A stretch of 64,000 nt of DNA, taken from NCBI GenBank assembly GCA_963402885.1, contig OY727094.1, positions 32,924,501 to 32,988,500 of the forward strand, written 5' to 3'. This document shows positions 37,401 to 49,893 of the stretch, piece by piece. The notes beneath the pieces are model-generated. The model was not told the origin of the DNA and ran no database searches. It was given only the letters and a program-made list of their open reading frames with translations. The position numbers were made by a program, and so were the translations under genes. Source of the stretch: Antedon bifida (Eukaryota > Echinodermata > Crinoidea > Comatulida > Antedonidae). Position 1 is the stretch's first letter. Each line of letters begins with the position of its first letter.

Positions 37401-38060
37401 ATCTCACTATGGAAGCACAAATAACAACTGTATCCAAAGCAGCATGCATATCGATTAGGAACCTTGGTCGTATTCGCGGTAATCTTAACAAGAAAACAGC
37501 TGAATTGATTGTACACTCATTTGTCACTTCTAAAATTGACATTGGTAATGCCTTGTTGTTTGGCATACCAAAATCTCAAATACAACGTTTGCAGCGCTTG
37601 CAAAATATGGCAGCTAGAATTGTAACTTATACAAAATCAAACGCTCACATAACTCCTGTCCTGATGGATTTGCATTGGTTGCCTGTTCAACAACGTATTA
37701 AGTACAAACTTGCGTTGTTTGTATTCAAGATTCTAAATGACAGTGCTCCTGCTTATTTATCTGACCTTGTGGATCGTTACGAATCATCCCGCAGAGGCCT
37801 ACGATCATTGTCACAAAACCTTCTTCAAGAGCGTAGAGCGAAAAATCAGTGGGGTCAGAGATCTTTTTACGTTGCGGCCGCAAGTGTATGGAACAGCTTA
37901 CCAGCAACAGTTAAATGCTCGACTAGTCTAAACAGTTTCAAGACCAACCTAAAGACGTCGCTATTCGCTGATGTTCTCGCACGTTGTTAATGCACAAAGC
38001 GCCATGAGCGCCACATGGGTGGAGGATACCGGCGCTATATAAATTTTCATTTATTATTAT
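34490..38060 (+). mobile_element. Full-length CR1/L2-like LINE
   Basis: Inserted into block A copy 3; the empty site is seen at 18045-18062. A target duplication of about TTACTAT flanks it, and the 3' end carries a TTATTATTATTA tail after GGCGCTATATAAATTT. The element seems whole, with one long ORF and no visible break, so it is young compared with the block it entered. The 5' end (GCGCCCATGTGGCGGC) resembles the reverse complement of the 3' end (GCGCCACATGGGTGG). No ORF1 is recognised in the 380 bp before the main ORF. Confidence 0.85.
34871..37990 (+). CDS. LINE endonuclease-reverse transcriptase, 1039 aa
   Basis: One open frame carries the two enzymes of a non-LTR retrotransposon. Residues about 90-330 are an AP-type endonuclease that nicks target DNA: NTRSVRNK, SETWLKP, VAVYRPQ, VGDFNIH and a closing SDHYAI. 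Residues about 520-830 are the reverse transcriptase: LKNYRPVSNLSFLGK, AYRACHSTES, LLDLSAAFDTVDH, GVPQGSVIGP, FYADDTQIY (the catalytic YADD) and LNDGKTEFI. A C-terminal region with HWLPVQQRIKYKL is typical of the CR1/L2 group. All catalytic signatures are present. The ATG at 34871 is the first in frame; a start further in, before the endonuclease, cannot be excluded. Confidence 0.93.
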   Translation: MLISYSSEFLHGLQGCVTNNNNSCELLEESCLIIQSFKLNSSSCSIHLLPRRPKRKTRRGTRAGRDKHTKNNLSFPDLSSNSLLSKNNIKFCSINTRSVRNKTTEFVDFVIEHNLDVVALSETWLKPEDTSVIGNITPNGYSLKHAPRAGTKRGGGVALLYKESIAVKCYDTGLLPKSFELLNVEIVSNASSVFLVAVYRPQSKSTGCSLNVFTEEFSTLVDHYVLKPAPILFVGDFNIHVDMPNDADAIHFRNLLVASSLQQHVSTPTHRHGHTLDLLITRSSDPPVFSNLNVIDGISDHYAITCNLLIKKPPVITKSIETRHWNAINFETLCKDITQSDLGTSLSNLDLSSKVRLYVTTLSELLDKHAPPKKRTVKVRPNTSWYNSDIYAEKRTKRKLEKKWRISHLEIDRQAYIAQKRNVNSMVRKAKANYYIGLCEEHAADQKGLFKIVNQLLHHRQVSPLPDSLSDFDLANRFCQFFTDKIKIIRDDFKIDDMSFNEPVTAVHQHLTTFTPASQDEIRNILMKSPTKSCRLDPVPTSILKKCIDAVVPIITEIINHSLNTGIVPDELKIAHVRPLIKKQNLDHNTLKNYRPVSNLSFLGKTLERVVTSRITPYLQKHNLNENYQSAYRACHSTESSLLKVQNDLLQGMNDGKITLLVLLDLSAAFDTVDHQRLITRLKNRIGINGVALNWFQSYLTGRRQLVCINDAFSDEACLEYGVPQGSVIGPGQFSIYTLPLGDIIRKHSLHFHFYADDTQIYVSVKPVQRDVAAAISKMEACIEDVRNWMTTNYLKLNDGKTEFIIVGSKCNISKINITHIRIGNSNIAPSSVVRNLGIMLDSNLTMEAQITTVSKAACISIRNLGRIRGNLNKKTAELIVHSFVTSKIDIGNALLFGIPKSQIQRLQRLQNMAARIVTYTKSNAHITPVLMDLHWLPVQQRIKYKLALFVFKILNDSAPAYLSDLVDRYESSRRGLRSLSQNLLQERRAKNQWGQRSFYVAAASVWNSLPATVKCSTSLNSFKTNLKTSLFADVLARC

Positions 38061-38664
38061 TACTATTCCAATACTTCACATCTTAATGTCTTCTTCATCA
38101 TTAACATGTTTTAATCTCTGCCGACTGATTGACAGAAGTCTGTCCCGCTCAGCATGCACGTTGTCACTTTCTGGAGGCGCACCCCAAATCCAGTATTGCT
38201 TTCATTTTGTAGTTTACATATACTTCAAAGTAAAGGAATACTCCGTGTATAACAAAATCAATGGCCGTAAATAGTTCCGAATTGTATAGTTGACAATTTA
38301 AAATAAAAAACAAAAACAATTTGTCAGGGACCGGGAAGCGATTTTTTTATTTCGTAACGAAGTTGGGGCACTTATGTGAAAGATAGCCGAACTACTTAAG
38401 TTCATAAAAATAACTAAACCTAACCCTCTAAATAATCTCTCTCTCTCACTATAAAGTAAAAAGAACTTGCTCATCGGATTCGAACCCCATACATCGACAA
38501 GTCCGACAGAAAACCTTTGTATTAGCGAATTGTTAGCTCATTTCTAACGTAGCTTAGGAAAAATGATTAATGAATATTCATGTTAATTTTGTGACGTCTC
38601 ATGAGGGGGTCCCCAAATTATGTAAGAAAAGAAATATCGTGGCCGGGAAAAGTACGCTTTTATT

Positions 38665-39013
38665 TATTTATTATTTTATTTTATGTCTTTAGGCAATGTG
38701 GCCAAGGATTACCAATAGTGAATTAATCACTGTCCTATCAGATAGGTGGTAATCCCCCTGATACAGGGGCTATTTTGTGAACCAGTTCACCGGGGTAACC
38801 CCTACTCTTTTCGAATAATGAACTGGGTTCTTTAAAGTGCACACAGGTTATAACTGTGTACACTGGACCTACGGTTTATAGTCCTTATCCGAGAAGACTT
38901 GTTCCACCACCAGAACTAAGAGCGAGTCGGCCTCGAACCCTTGCCGATGTTGTTGGCTCTTTAGGTACGGTAAACGGCGCCCCTGCCTTAACCGCTCGGC
39001 CATTTGACTCACT
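38665..39013 (-). mobile_element. tRNA-derived SINE, copy 3 (different tail)
   Basis: On the - strand the head reads GGCCGAGCGGTTAAGGCAG (A box) and GGGTTCGAGGCC (B box), then GACTATAAACCGTAGGTCC. The tail differs from the other two copies, carrying GATTACCACCTATCTGATAG and CCTTGGCCACATTGCC. An 8-bp target duplication CTTTTATT flanks it (38657-38664 and 39014-39021). Confidence 0.9.
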
Positions 39014-39550
39014 CTTTTATTATTCTTAATAATCATGCCATGCGAATTATTATTAAGGTAGACAAACCGTGCGGAGCACAGGTTTCTGGTAGACCACACT
39101 TTAATTACAAAAGTAGCAAGTACGTAACAAATCTCCCATACAAAAACATTGCAAAATATCAAAGCCAGTGAAATAAAAATAAAAATGCAGTGAATAAACT
39201 TAATTCGTGTTTCCGCATCAATGTGTTTTTCATTCGATTTTTGTCCACTTTTTTTTTATCTCTACGTATCAAATTAATACACCACAAAAAACACCCAAAA
39301 TAATATATCATCTAAATTACACAGCACAATTTTTCTTTAGCGTCTTTTATTTTCCAGTCAAAAGTAAAGTCAAAGTTCCATATCCACTGTACTATTGCTT
39401 TAATTTTTTAGCCTACATATTGAAGTGAAGGAATAGTGTATAACAAACCAATAGCCGTAAATACAGTAGTTCCGAATTTTATTCGTGATACAATTTGTTT
39501 TTATATAAAAAAAATAATTTGTCAAAGTACTTTTATCAAAGTGCGCTGTT

Positions 39551-40135
39551 ATTATTTTGCCCATGCAAAATATATAACAAGATATTAAGGCAGGTTTCTG
39601 GTAAGGTTAGTTGAGTTTATTAAAACACGCACATACACATACAACATTTCATAAACAGCAACACAATAGCGATAAGACGGAAGTTGCCATAAGATACCGG
39701 AATTACTTGTATGCAATACACGAGTAATTTGAAGACAATTCCGTTTAAATCGTGTTTGTAGTTTGTTGACGCGCGCGTTGTTGATCAATGTATTTGGACC
39801 TTCCCATAATGCATTGGTGCGTGTGGATTAAGGTAGTCAGGATGATGTCAGGAATTGTTTTTTGATGATTTGTGAATTCTCATAATTATATAAAGTACAA
39901 GTAGGCCTACAAGTACATGTTCTGAAAAGAACTGACGTGAGTTTCTTAGCGTTTCGATCAATATTATGCTTTGATTGTCCCATCAATAGATATCATGATC
40001 GTCAATATGAGTGAGGAGTAGTGTTCTGATTCTCCTGAGGACGATCAAATTATTTATTTGATTGAAATGTCGAGAAACTTAACAATTCATTCATTTCAGA
40101 ACTTTATATACGCGTGGTGTACTGCAAACTTTATA
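39551..40135. mobile_element. Composite insertion with paired inverted Penelope-type arms
   Basis: Absent from the other A copies. Its right part, about 39918-40118, is a foldback. The left arm (GTTCTGAAAAGAAC...GTTTCGATCAA.ATTATGCTTTGAT) is answered by a reverse-complement arm (GACGATCAAATTATTTATTT...GAGAAACTTAACAATTC...TTTCAGAAC). Arms share CTGAGGACGATCAA and GAAAYGTCGAGAAAC with the fragments at 24126 and 53553. The left part (39551-39905) has no recognised content. Confidence 0.65.
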
Positions 40136-41435
40136 TAATCTTTGATTTCGTCATGAAAACCTTCAAACAATTCTCAAATTCTTCCATTTTCTTTCTTTGT
40201 CAAGTCGGCATTCATCATTTTATACCTTTTATATATTTTGCTATATTGTTTTTATGCTTAAAACCGGCATCTTTGCACCGTCCTCATGATGACTCAGCAT
40301 TATCGCATCGTCACTGCGCCGACAATATTACAAAACAATTGTTGTTGTATTGTATTTAAATTCTGGGTAGAAAAAAAACACGAATTTGGTTATATTTTGA
40401 CATCGACATAGTGATAAAAATTAAATTGATAAAATAAATTATTTTTCAAAAACTGGTACGGTCTCATTGTCCGCTGAAGGCGCTCTTTGTTTTTTTTATT
40501 TAAAAAACGACTAGAGAGCAGGCGGTTTATGGTTTGGTATCAATTCACACACACAGCGCGGCCTTTATGAATAATATAAAAGGTGTAGGCCTAGCCTGTT
40601 CTTCTAAGAGCCACAAAACTTAGGTAAGCTGGTTGTTTATAGTTTTTTTCTGTTTTGGTATTACGATAGGCCTACTGGTGCCTGCCTGGCACCTAACTAT
40701 ATCACACACAGCCAGCCAGTAGGGTGTACCACTCTTTTCTCCCCTAGAGGCCTAGCTCACAAACAACTCTGGAGAGTCGGAGGGAAGTGTGAATTCTACT
40801 TTTAACTAGCCTAGCCTAGTTTAGTAGTCTACTACTAGGCCTAGGCCTAATTAACGTAGGTGACCTCAATGTCTGATCAGAATTGTCTTCATCTTCTCAC
40901 AGCAGGATTACAGCTGCTATAACGACCATGGAGTTATTAAATATTAATTATATTACCTCCACCACGACCATGTAGGCCTACAGCTATACCTCCTGTTGGC
41001 TGTTGACAGGTAAGCACTCATGGATACAGAGTAAAGAAACAACTATGTTTTTGCCAATTTGTAAATGTAAATTATAGTTAATGCACAATTAATGGCCAGT
41101 TAATATAGACATTTCATTCATTCTGATTTTAGCAGCAACTAGGCCTACTGCATGCTGTATTATTACGTTTCTGTGTTTTTTTTTAAAGAATTAGTGCAAG
41201 AATGTTTTTACTGATAGACAACATGTAAGTATTTCAGAATACGTCAGAGTAAAGAGAAAACTTAATTCAGTTGGCCAATGTGTTTGTCTTCATTTTTACA
41301 CGTCCAAGTAATGATAACTATCTTTAATACAATAATATCAGTTGGACTTGTAGCAGGCCACAGACCATGTTTTGTTTTGTTTTGTTTTTTCATAATAATA
41401 GCAGCCATGAATCACGTTAATTTGTTTTTCAATGA

Positions 41436-42547
<1,112 letters not shown>

Positions 42548-43632
42548 ACTATTATTAACACCAAGTGTTATTACAAGTCAGCACAGTGTTCAGGTTTAAA
42601 CTATTGTTAACACCAAGTGTTATTACAAGTCAGCACAGTGTTCAGGTTTAAACTATTGTTAACACCAAGTGTTATTACAAGTCAGCACAGTGTTCAGGTT
42701 TAAATTATTGTTAACACCAAGTGTTATTACAAGTCAGCACAGTGTTCAGGTTTAAACTATTGTTAACACCAAGTGTTATTACAAGTCAGCACAGTGTTCA
42801 GGTTTAAATTATTGTTAACACCAAGTGTTATTACAAGTCAGCACAGTGTTCAGGTTTAAATTATTGTTAACACCAAGTGTTATTACAAGTCAGCACAGTG
42901 TTCAGGTTTAAACTATTGTTAACACCAAGTGTTATTACAAGTCAGCACAGTGTTCAGGTTTAAATTATTGTTAACACCAAGTGTTATTACAAGTCAGCAC
43001 AGTGTTCAGGTTTAAACTATTTTTAACACCAAGTGTTATTACTCTTACAACATAAAGAAAATCAAAGACTGTACACAAATATATCTGAACATTAAGGAGA
43101 ACTTTTAATTATTCCAATCTATATATTTTCACCCTTAAATTTATTTTATACAGAATTATATTTCACTATTTCTACATCATAACATAAAAAATAAGTCTAC
43201 ATCCAAAAATATATTTAAAAACACCAATGAAACTAATTATTGATATCAAACTATATTATATAATGTCTTCATTGTTTGATTTTTGTCATTTTACAAATTC
43301 TACTACAACTTTGTTCTGTTGTTGTTACTGTGCCAAAGACATCTCATAATGTGTTTATTTGTTAATTTAATTTCTAATTACGTTTTCATTTAATAAAACT
43401 GCTTTTGATAACTAATTACGTTTCATCATTATGTTCATGTTATGTTTTGTAGTTTCAAGTTGTACCACTTTACTTTTAGTATTGGATGGTTAAAACCATC
43501 CAACCTAATTATAAAGAGTGAAATTACATTTACGATTTAATATTATTTTATCACATAATATTATCACATAATTACTTTAAAACACGCACAACCAATTCTA
43601 TACAATATATCAAGTAAAAAACATTGCATTAT

Positions 43633-43640
43633 TATAAAAG
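43633..43640 (+). promoter_or_regulatory. TATA box (TATAAAAG) of the signal-peptide exon, unit 2
   Basis: Same position relative to the ATG as in unit 1. The alternative upstream TATA of unit 1 is changed to ATATATCAAG here. Confidence 0.5.
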
Positions 43641-43684
43641 AATCATTATCATTAAATATGGCAGCACAGCTTATAAAGATTATA

Positions 43685-43798
43685 ATGAATAAGAAACAAA
43701 CATTCTTGTTTATCTGCATGTTACAGCTGTTAATAATTATTACTTCCGTTGCTAGTGTGCCGCGTGCGGAAGTACGCGCGCGCGCTCCGTCGATGAAG
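43685..43798 (+). CDS. First exon of a putative secreted peptide, copy 2
   Basis: Codes the same 38 residues as the copy at 5470-5583 and ends at the same AAG/GTAAGT donor; the leucine-codon change CTA to TTA is silent. The upstream in-frame ATG is kept (43658), with MAAQ instead of MSAQ. No second exon found. Confidence 0.5.
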
Positions 43799-44022
43799 GT
43801 AAGTATGTCAAAATAAAATGTTTAAAAACATTTTATGTTTTAGATTATCATATTGATTTAATCTACTATACGATTTATATATAAAAGGTCGTTTTTATAT
43901 TGATTACAAATTTAATGTTAGAAATGCAATTATTTGCGATATTAAAAATTGACACCTGCTTGCTGCGAGATTTAAAAATGTGTTTGTTATATAGTAGAAG
44001 TAACATACGTTATCAGTGAAAA

Positions 44023-46004
44023 CTAACAATGATCAAATGTAATATTTCTTATTGCACACTTTTCAGACACGTGACGAATGTCGTCAGCTGATAGATTGCA
44101 ATCCCTCATTCCAAGCCACCTCAGCTTAGGACACATAATGAGAAATGAAGAAAATGTATTAACATCAATGTTGTGAAGTTTACTATCAGAGATACCGAGA
44201 GCACGTGATGCTAATTGAACTTGTTTGAGAGAACATTCTGATACAAAGTCATTAACTACATCATGTGATAGATTCTCAATCCAAACACTGCCACATTTAT
44301 CGTCAATGCCTAAAATGTGTGCAATAACTCTTCCCTTTCGCTCCAATGCCATCTTACTACAAAAGACACTGACACTATCACGATCATATTGCATACAATA
44401 CAATTGCATAATTAGACGTATGAAATGCCCGTCACATTTTACACCTGGACTAATGTGATCAATAAACATTCTTATGGAGGTAGATATATCATCCAAATGA
44501 TTATTTATTTCTAAATCTTTGCTTGTCATGTAATTAATTAATTCATTTACCACATCATCTTTATGTTGTTTTTTAACAAAGTTTAAATTTCTCGGCAGAT
44601 TGCGATATGTTGACAAACTATTTGTAACCCAGTGCTTGAGGAAACCGCCAGCTTTATCACCAAGGAAACCAATTGCAAACTCTCTCGCTCTGTGTAAATG
44701 CTCACTCTCTCGTATCACCTCCCACTCATCATCATCCAATGGTGTAAGTAATGTTCGTACATCTGAGCACTCATTCTCCATACCTTCACTTTCACATAAT
44801 TTGCACAAGTAAAATCCCACCAATGACTCTACTATCAATTTGTGAGGAGGCATAAAAACGTTATCAAAATTCGATTTTAAAATCGGTGTGTCTTCGTAAA
44901 CAAATCCAAGTTTCACGGACATATCAACCAAATCTGTATTCGTATGTTTATCATTCAAATCTTTCATGTTTATTGAAAGTTGATTTACTTTCAAGCTATC
45001 ATACATACATTTTCCTAGCAATATCATAGCATTTACGTATTTTGCTGGTGTGTCTTCAAATTTAGAAAGCTTTGCGAATTGTTTTTGTTTGTTGAACTGA
45101 TTTAAAATATTACGAAATATTTCTTTAAAGAGTTCAGCTTTGTCTTTAGGAATGCTTTGACTGTCTTGCCATAGCAAACAGATTGAAAAAAGCAGCATTG
45201 GATTTTTGCACATTTCATACGCTTCAGGATGTTTTCTCCCAGCCCGGTAAGTGTCAATATCCAATTCGTTTCGAAGGGATTTTCTCAATTGTGGTTTTTC
45301 AAAATACTCAAAATGTTTGTCAATGTACTTTCCTATGCTCTCGTCATTAAATCCCTCAACCCTTACATGTACGTCACTCTCTTTTACGAATTCGTCTATG
45401 TTTTCAGATCGTGAAGTAAGTATCACGGTACTTTCTTCTAGGTTGTTCTTTTTGAACAGACTAATTACGCTTGGATTATTAAATCTCAATTCGTCTAACC
45501 CATCTAGTAGCAGTACAACTTTATCGTCATGTTTGTTTATGAATTTCTTAATTAACCGTGGATCATCTGGGAGATCTGTTTTTAAATTAAAATCTTCCAT
45601 ATCCAGTTGCTTTACAATGAGATCGGAAATGTTATCATCTTTGTCTAAATCCCGTACACTTAAAAGAAATACAATTTTACCTTCAAATGATTTAATTGAT
45701 TTAATTGATTGAGTAGCCGTAGCCCAGTTGTATGATAAATGCCTTAATATGGTAGTTTTACCTATCCCACCCTCGCCATCAATAAGAGCTCTACATCCAG
45801 GTGTGGAGCTGATAACATCTACCACTTCTGTTAATGTTGTTGGTTTGCAGCCTTTATTCTTGTCACTTTCTTTGCGTAGTTCCAAATCAGTGAACATCTG
45901 TGAAATGTCAACTTTGTATCTATCACGCATTGTTGCTGGTGTAAATTTACTGGCCTGTCTACACAATTTCTCTTGTCTTTGAAGCAGATATTCTTCAATC
46001 TTGT
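44023..46004 (-). CDS. NLR2: NACHT-LRR terminal exon
   Basis: Same design as NLR1: phase 1 acceptor at 46005-46006, 660 codons to the stop at 44023. Walker A GEGGIGKTT and Walker B VVLLLDGLDEL are intact. It carries a three-codon duplication (SIKSIKSFEG) after the first NACHT helix that the other two lack. LRR face patches differ from NLR1 and NLR3 (WIENLS; SRALGISDSKL; LRWLGMRDCNL) while the sequence between them is nearly identical. The frame is open throughout. Confidence 0.9.
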
Positions 46005-46850
46005 CTAGATGCGAAGAAAAATGACAAAAACAATATTTAGTAAAATAAATTTATTTTATTTAATAATGGCATTGTAATTTCTAGTACTGTAATACAATAA
46101 GTAGTGCTGTGGCCGCGCCGAAGTAGTAAACCAAATAAATAATATAGAGGGCGACAAACATAATTTATTATCAATCAGAAAGAAAACTCTGTTAAACGAC
46201 TGGTGGTCGCCAGCAAATCGTAACAACCGATAAATGTAGAGCAATCCACCTCCAGCTGTCCATAGCAACTACATTAGCTATGAACTGAAGTAACTCACTT
46301 GAATCTGATTTTATCAAGCCCAATCTTTTGAAAAAAGTAACAAAGCAAGATTTTCTTGATAATATCATGATTGTTGTTAATGCATAAGAATGTTTTATTG
46401 TTACAAAAACTTCGTTTTTCCATTGATTGTAGTATAGGCGGAATTGTAGAGGGCGGCAAACAAAATTTTTAATCCATCAGGGGTTGTCTAAATATGCTCA
46501 ACAGAGGGCAGCAAACAGAAAAATAACAATTTTCAGAGCCGTACACCGTGCGGAGTGTTAGTGTATTAAAATACTAATAAAACATAAATATTTACTCTGA
46601 AAATCTAACTTTTTAGTAGACCTAATTTTATTTGTATTTAGTAAACAAACTTTGCAATACGGATTAGAATTAAGCTTATTGGATCTCAAAGAATAATAAT
46701 ATGTGTAAGTCTTACTTATTATGATGTTAACAACATTTCGTTTTCAAAACAATGAACCTTCCTAATTATTATATCGTTCTACATGTGGTCAGGATTGGAA
46801 ATAAACATCAAAAAGGATTTTGTTTAAATATTATTCTGAAAGCAACAAAC
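46005..46850. other. NLR2 intron, with the linker array deleted
   Basis: At about 46283 sequence equal to NLR1 position 8063 joins directly to sequence equal to NLR1 position about 10035, so some 2 kb including four linker exons is absent here. GAGGGCRRCAAAC motifs occur at 46145, 46449 and 46504. Confidence 0.65.
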
Positions 46851-46913
46851 CTGTTTCTGATGTACCCTCTTTTCGAATTCCTTGTTTTTCTTTACTACTG
46901 GTTGCCACTTGCC
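46851..46913 (-). CDS. NLR2 linker exon
   Basis: A 63-nt phase 1-1 exon reading QVATSSKEKQGIRKEGTSET. A worn second copy with a different upstream edge lies at 47029-47060. Confidence 0.7.
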
Positions 46914-47319
46914 CTGTTTTAATAATAGAATAATAATAATAAGAACAAAAATTAGAAATATTTATTCTACTTAAAAAACTACCGATTGAGAGCAAAATTA
47001 TACTTATTAGTAACTAACCTGTTTCTGATTTAACTCCTTTTCGCTTTCCTTGTTCATACAATTATTTTACCTAAAAATCTACCGATTGGGAGCAAAATTA
47101 TACGGTACACTTTTAGTAAACTAACCTGTTTCTGATTTAACCTCTTAATATTGTGTACTGTATATGTAAATCAAATATCTAAAAACCCGTTTTATAATAA
47201 TATTATAAATAATAAACTTTGTTATATAGTTAAATACAAAAATTACGTAATTAATTAGGTTCTATTGAAATCAAATGATCTCAAGTAAGTGTATTATGCA
47301 TAATAATGTGACGATCTAC

Positions 47320-47837
47320 CTTTTAGAAAACTTTGTGCATGTTGGTTTATAAGCTTTGCAAAAGTGTCACGGTCGTCTTGTGAATTCAAGCGTCCAGCTT
47401 TCTCAATGTGATATACAACATCCCATATGTTGTTATAGTTGTAGGCACTCAGTTTGTAGAAACCAATAACCGTAATCAAATCGTCTTCGTCAGTGTTAGT
47501 TAGCACATTAAACATTGCTCTGCGATATGCTGTTAATCCTACACCTGCTGTATCGCTACTTTGGATAGTGTTTTTATATTTGTCTATGCGTTTTGTTGCT
47601 GAGGCCATCGTGGTTACTTCAGCAATGTCCGACAACAGCTTAACATCAGTTTTGGAAATACATCCACGGTCAGTAAGTTGATTAAATAAAACTAGGGCTG
47701 ATTTTTCATCAAGAGTTCCAATGGGTATAATACCAAATAGAAGCATTCTCAGCCATCGCATCTTTACACCAGCATAGTATTCACTGAGTTCACTCAGAAA
47801 TGTTTGGAATTCTACAACATTTTCATCCATTTTGAAT
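47320..47837 (-). CDS. NLR2: tandem death-effector-like N-terminal exon
   Basis: ATG at 47830-47828, preceded by ATTCAAA and an acceptor (TTCTTTACAG) as in NLR1; 170 codons to a phase 1 donor (AAAAG/GTAGAT). Domain pattern as in NLR1, with changes such as SELSEYYAGVK and NQLTDRGCISKTDV. The open frame upstream to 47956 is intronic. With the linker and NACHT exons it would make a receptor about 850 residues long. Confidence 0.75.
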
Positions 47838-47959
47838 CTGTAAAGAATAATAATAAATTTAATTTTGTCGAATTTTACTTTCTTACTGATTTTAGCAACT
47901 TCGATAGAAATGTCTTTTTTTCTACCGTTTTTAAAAATACTTTTTGAATTGTACACATT

Positions 47960-49290
47960 TTCAGAATATTATTAATAAGCATAATAGACCATTATTTGAT
48001 TGTATTATAGAAATAATGCTCTCATTTTATGTTTTATTCAGTTGGACCAAAAATGTCAAAAGTCATTTGATTTCGCACAGTTCATTATACCAGTACATTT
48101 GTTTTTCATAGGCGTACGTTATTTACCATATACCTAGCAGCATTGTCTTGAGTTTTAAATATGAAATAGAACGAATATTATATAAAAACATTCATTACCG
48201 TATTTGTTATAGAACATCGAAATAGATTCTTGTCATTGCCACTGTCATTGTTCTGATCTCGTTGTGAAGGAGCGATCGCGTGGTGCGCGTCACAGAACAG
48301 ACGGTGCTGTATTGGATATACGCGAAAAATGAAAAAAAAAGTACTTTTTCACGATCGGATAGTACGTACTATTTCACGCCATGTGATACAATCGAATGTA
48401 TGTAGGTGTTATATAAAATTATTTAATTCATTGGATATCACCTTTTAAAATTAGTGGCACAGAAAAAAATCAAATATAAAATACATAAAACATAATATTA
48501 TAAGAAGTAGGAATCAAAATAATATTCAAGAGTGAAAACACAATAAAAAAAAAATAGGTGGTTTTGATTGATTACAACTATTACGCTATGCTCGCTTTTG
48601 TACAGTATTATAGGAATTATATCAAGGTATCTCCAAAACAAACACAATTAAATGCACACATCAGGATTCACAATTTCTTTCCTTTCATTCCATAAAGCGC
48701 GGCGAAAAAATGTGAACACGGTCATACATATTTTATATTGATTCGTATTTTCGTTTGTAGACATTTTTTTATAGAATAGTAATTTTTTCCACGTACTTTA
48801 GTTGAAAAAGAGAATTCAAAAAAAAGTTTAACCATTCCATCGAAACATACAGTATTATAAGGTTATTATTGCTCGTTCATTCAGAATCAGAAGCCATTAG
48901 GGATGTCACTATTTGCCCAGTTCTTTTTTGTAGCCCTAGTTTTTACAAATCTACGCGCCACATTATAGAGGAGTTGAAACAAATCTAAACCATATGTGTT
49001 TGCACAATTATTTATCAATGTCATCAAACAGCGTCCCGTATCTTTTCTTTCGACTAAAAAGCATTTTTAGCGTATTTTATTTTCACGATTTGTCTAGAAA
49101 AAATGTTCAATTAACAATGACTTTCCTGAATGATACCTGCTAAGTTAGTAGTAATGTTTCCTTTTAACAAGAAGACCCTTAAGGGTATAATTTGGATAAA
49201 TTTAGGTTTTATCTTAAAACATATTTACCTCTGTATGAGTCTGTTGGATCAGATCAATAGGGTTGGTGAAATATATGTCAAACTTATGAA
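47960..49290. other. Upstream region of NLR2
   Basis: No gene seen. Presumably holds the NLR2 promoter and leader exon, which I cannot place. Confidence 0.4.
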
Positions 49291-49293
49291 GTG

Positions 49294-49338
49294 ACGATCG
49301 TTTCATACCAAGTATTGAACTTGGTATGAAACGATCGT
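49294..49338. repeat. Perfect hairpin, 20-bp arms and 5-nt loop
   Basis: ACGATCGTTTCATACCAAGT, loop ATTGA, then the exact reverse complement. No mismatch in the arms. Not flanked by any recognised gene. Confidence 0.95.
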
Positions 49339-49893
49339 GTGCAGTTTGTTCATAGTCAATTAGTGACGAGCATCCGGGTAATTTATAATGTTCTTTATGT
49401 TTCGCACGCGTACTTAGTATTATATTGGATAGGTTGGGTAATCAGTGACGACAAACTGGAGTAACCTCACCAAAATGGAATAGTCAAGATTAAACGAATT
49501 TACTGTATTACACTAGCATAGTAAAATGATTAAAACAGAAATGTAAGTATTTTATCTGTTGTGTTTATTGTGATAGCCACATTCTGAATTGAGAGACGAG
49601 AAAATGCATGCGTTGTTGTTAAGAGTGTATACATTATATTATTAGCAAAGAAAGGTAAGAATGGACAAAGTCGATGATTCTCACCTCAAAACAGAAACAA
49701 ATATGATTACTTACAGGTTAACGAGGTCGTCTGTTGCTATGAACAATGTTTCCTCTGAGTTCGTTGTCAGGGTCTTTTCACTTAAGTACCAACTGTTGTA
49801 ATGTTTCCTTAAGTTGCAATACAAATGTATTATTGTAGTTGGCGGTGTTAGTATTGCGCAGAACGCAAGAGGAGTGAACACCCGCTACATTTA

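Larger units (their letters stand above)
33538..41430. repeat. Segmental duplication block A, copy 3 (with insertions)
   Basis: Colinear with copies 1 and 2 once three insertions are set aside: a LINE (34490-38060), a SINE (38665-39013) and a composite insertion (39551-40135). It follows MYBBP1A and leads into HELLS remnant 2. With copy 2 it forms direct repeats around MYBBP1A. Confidence 0.85.
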
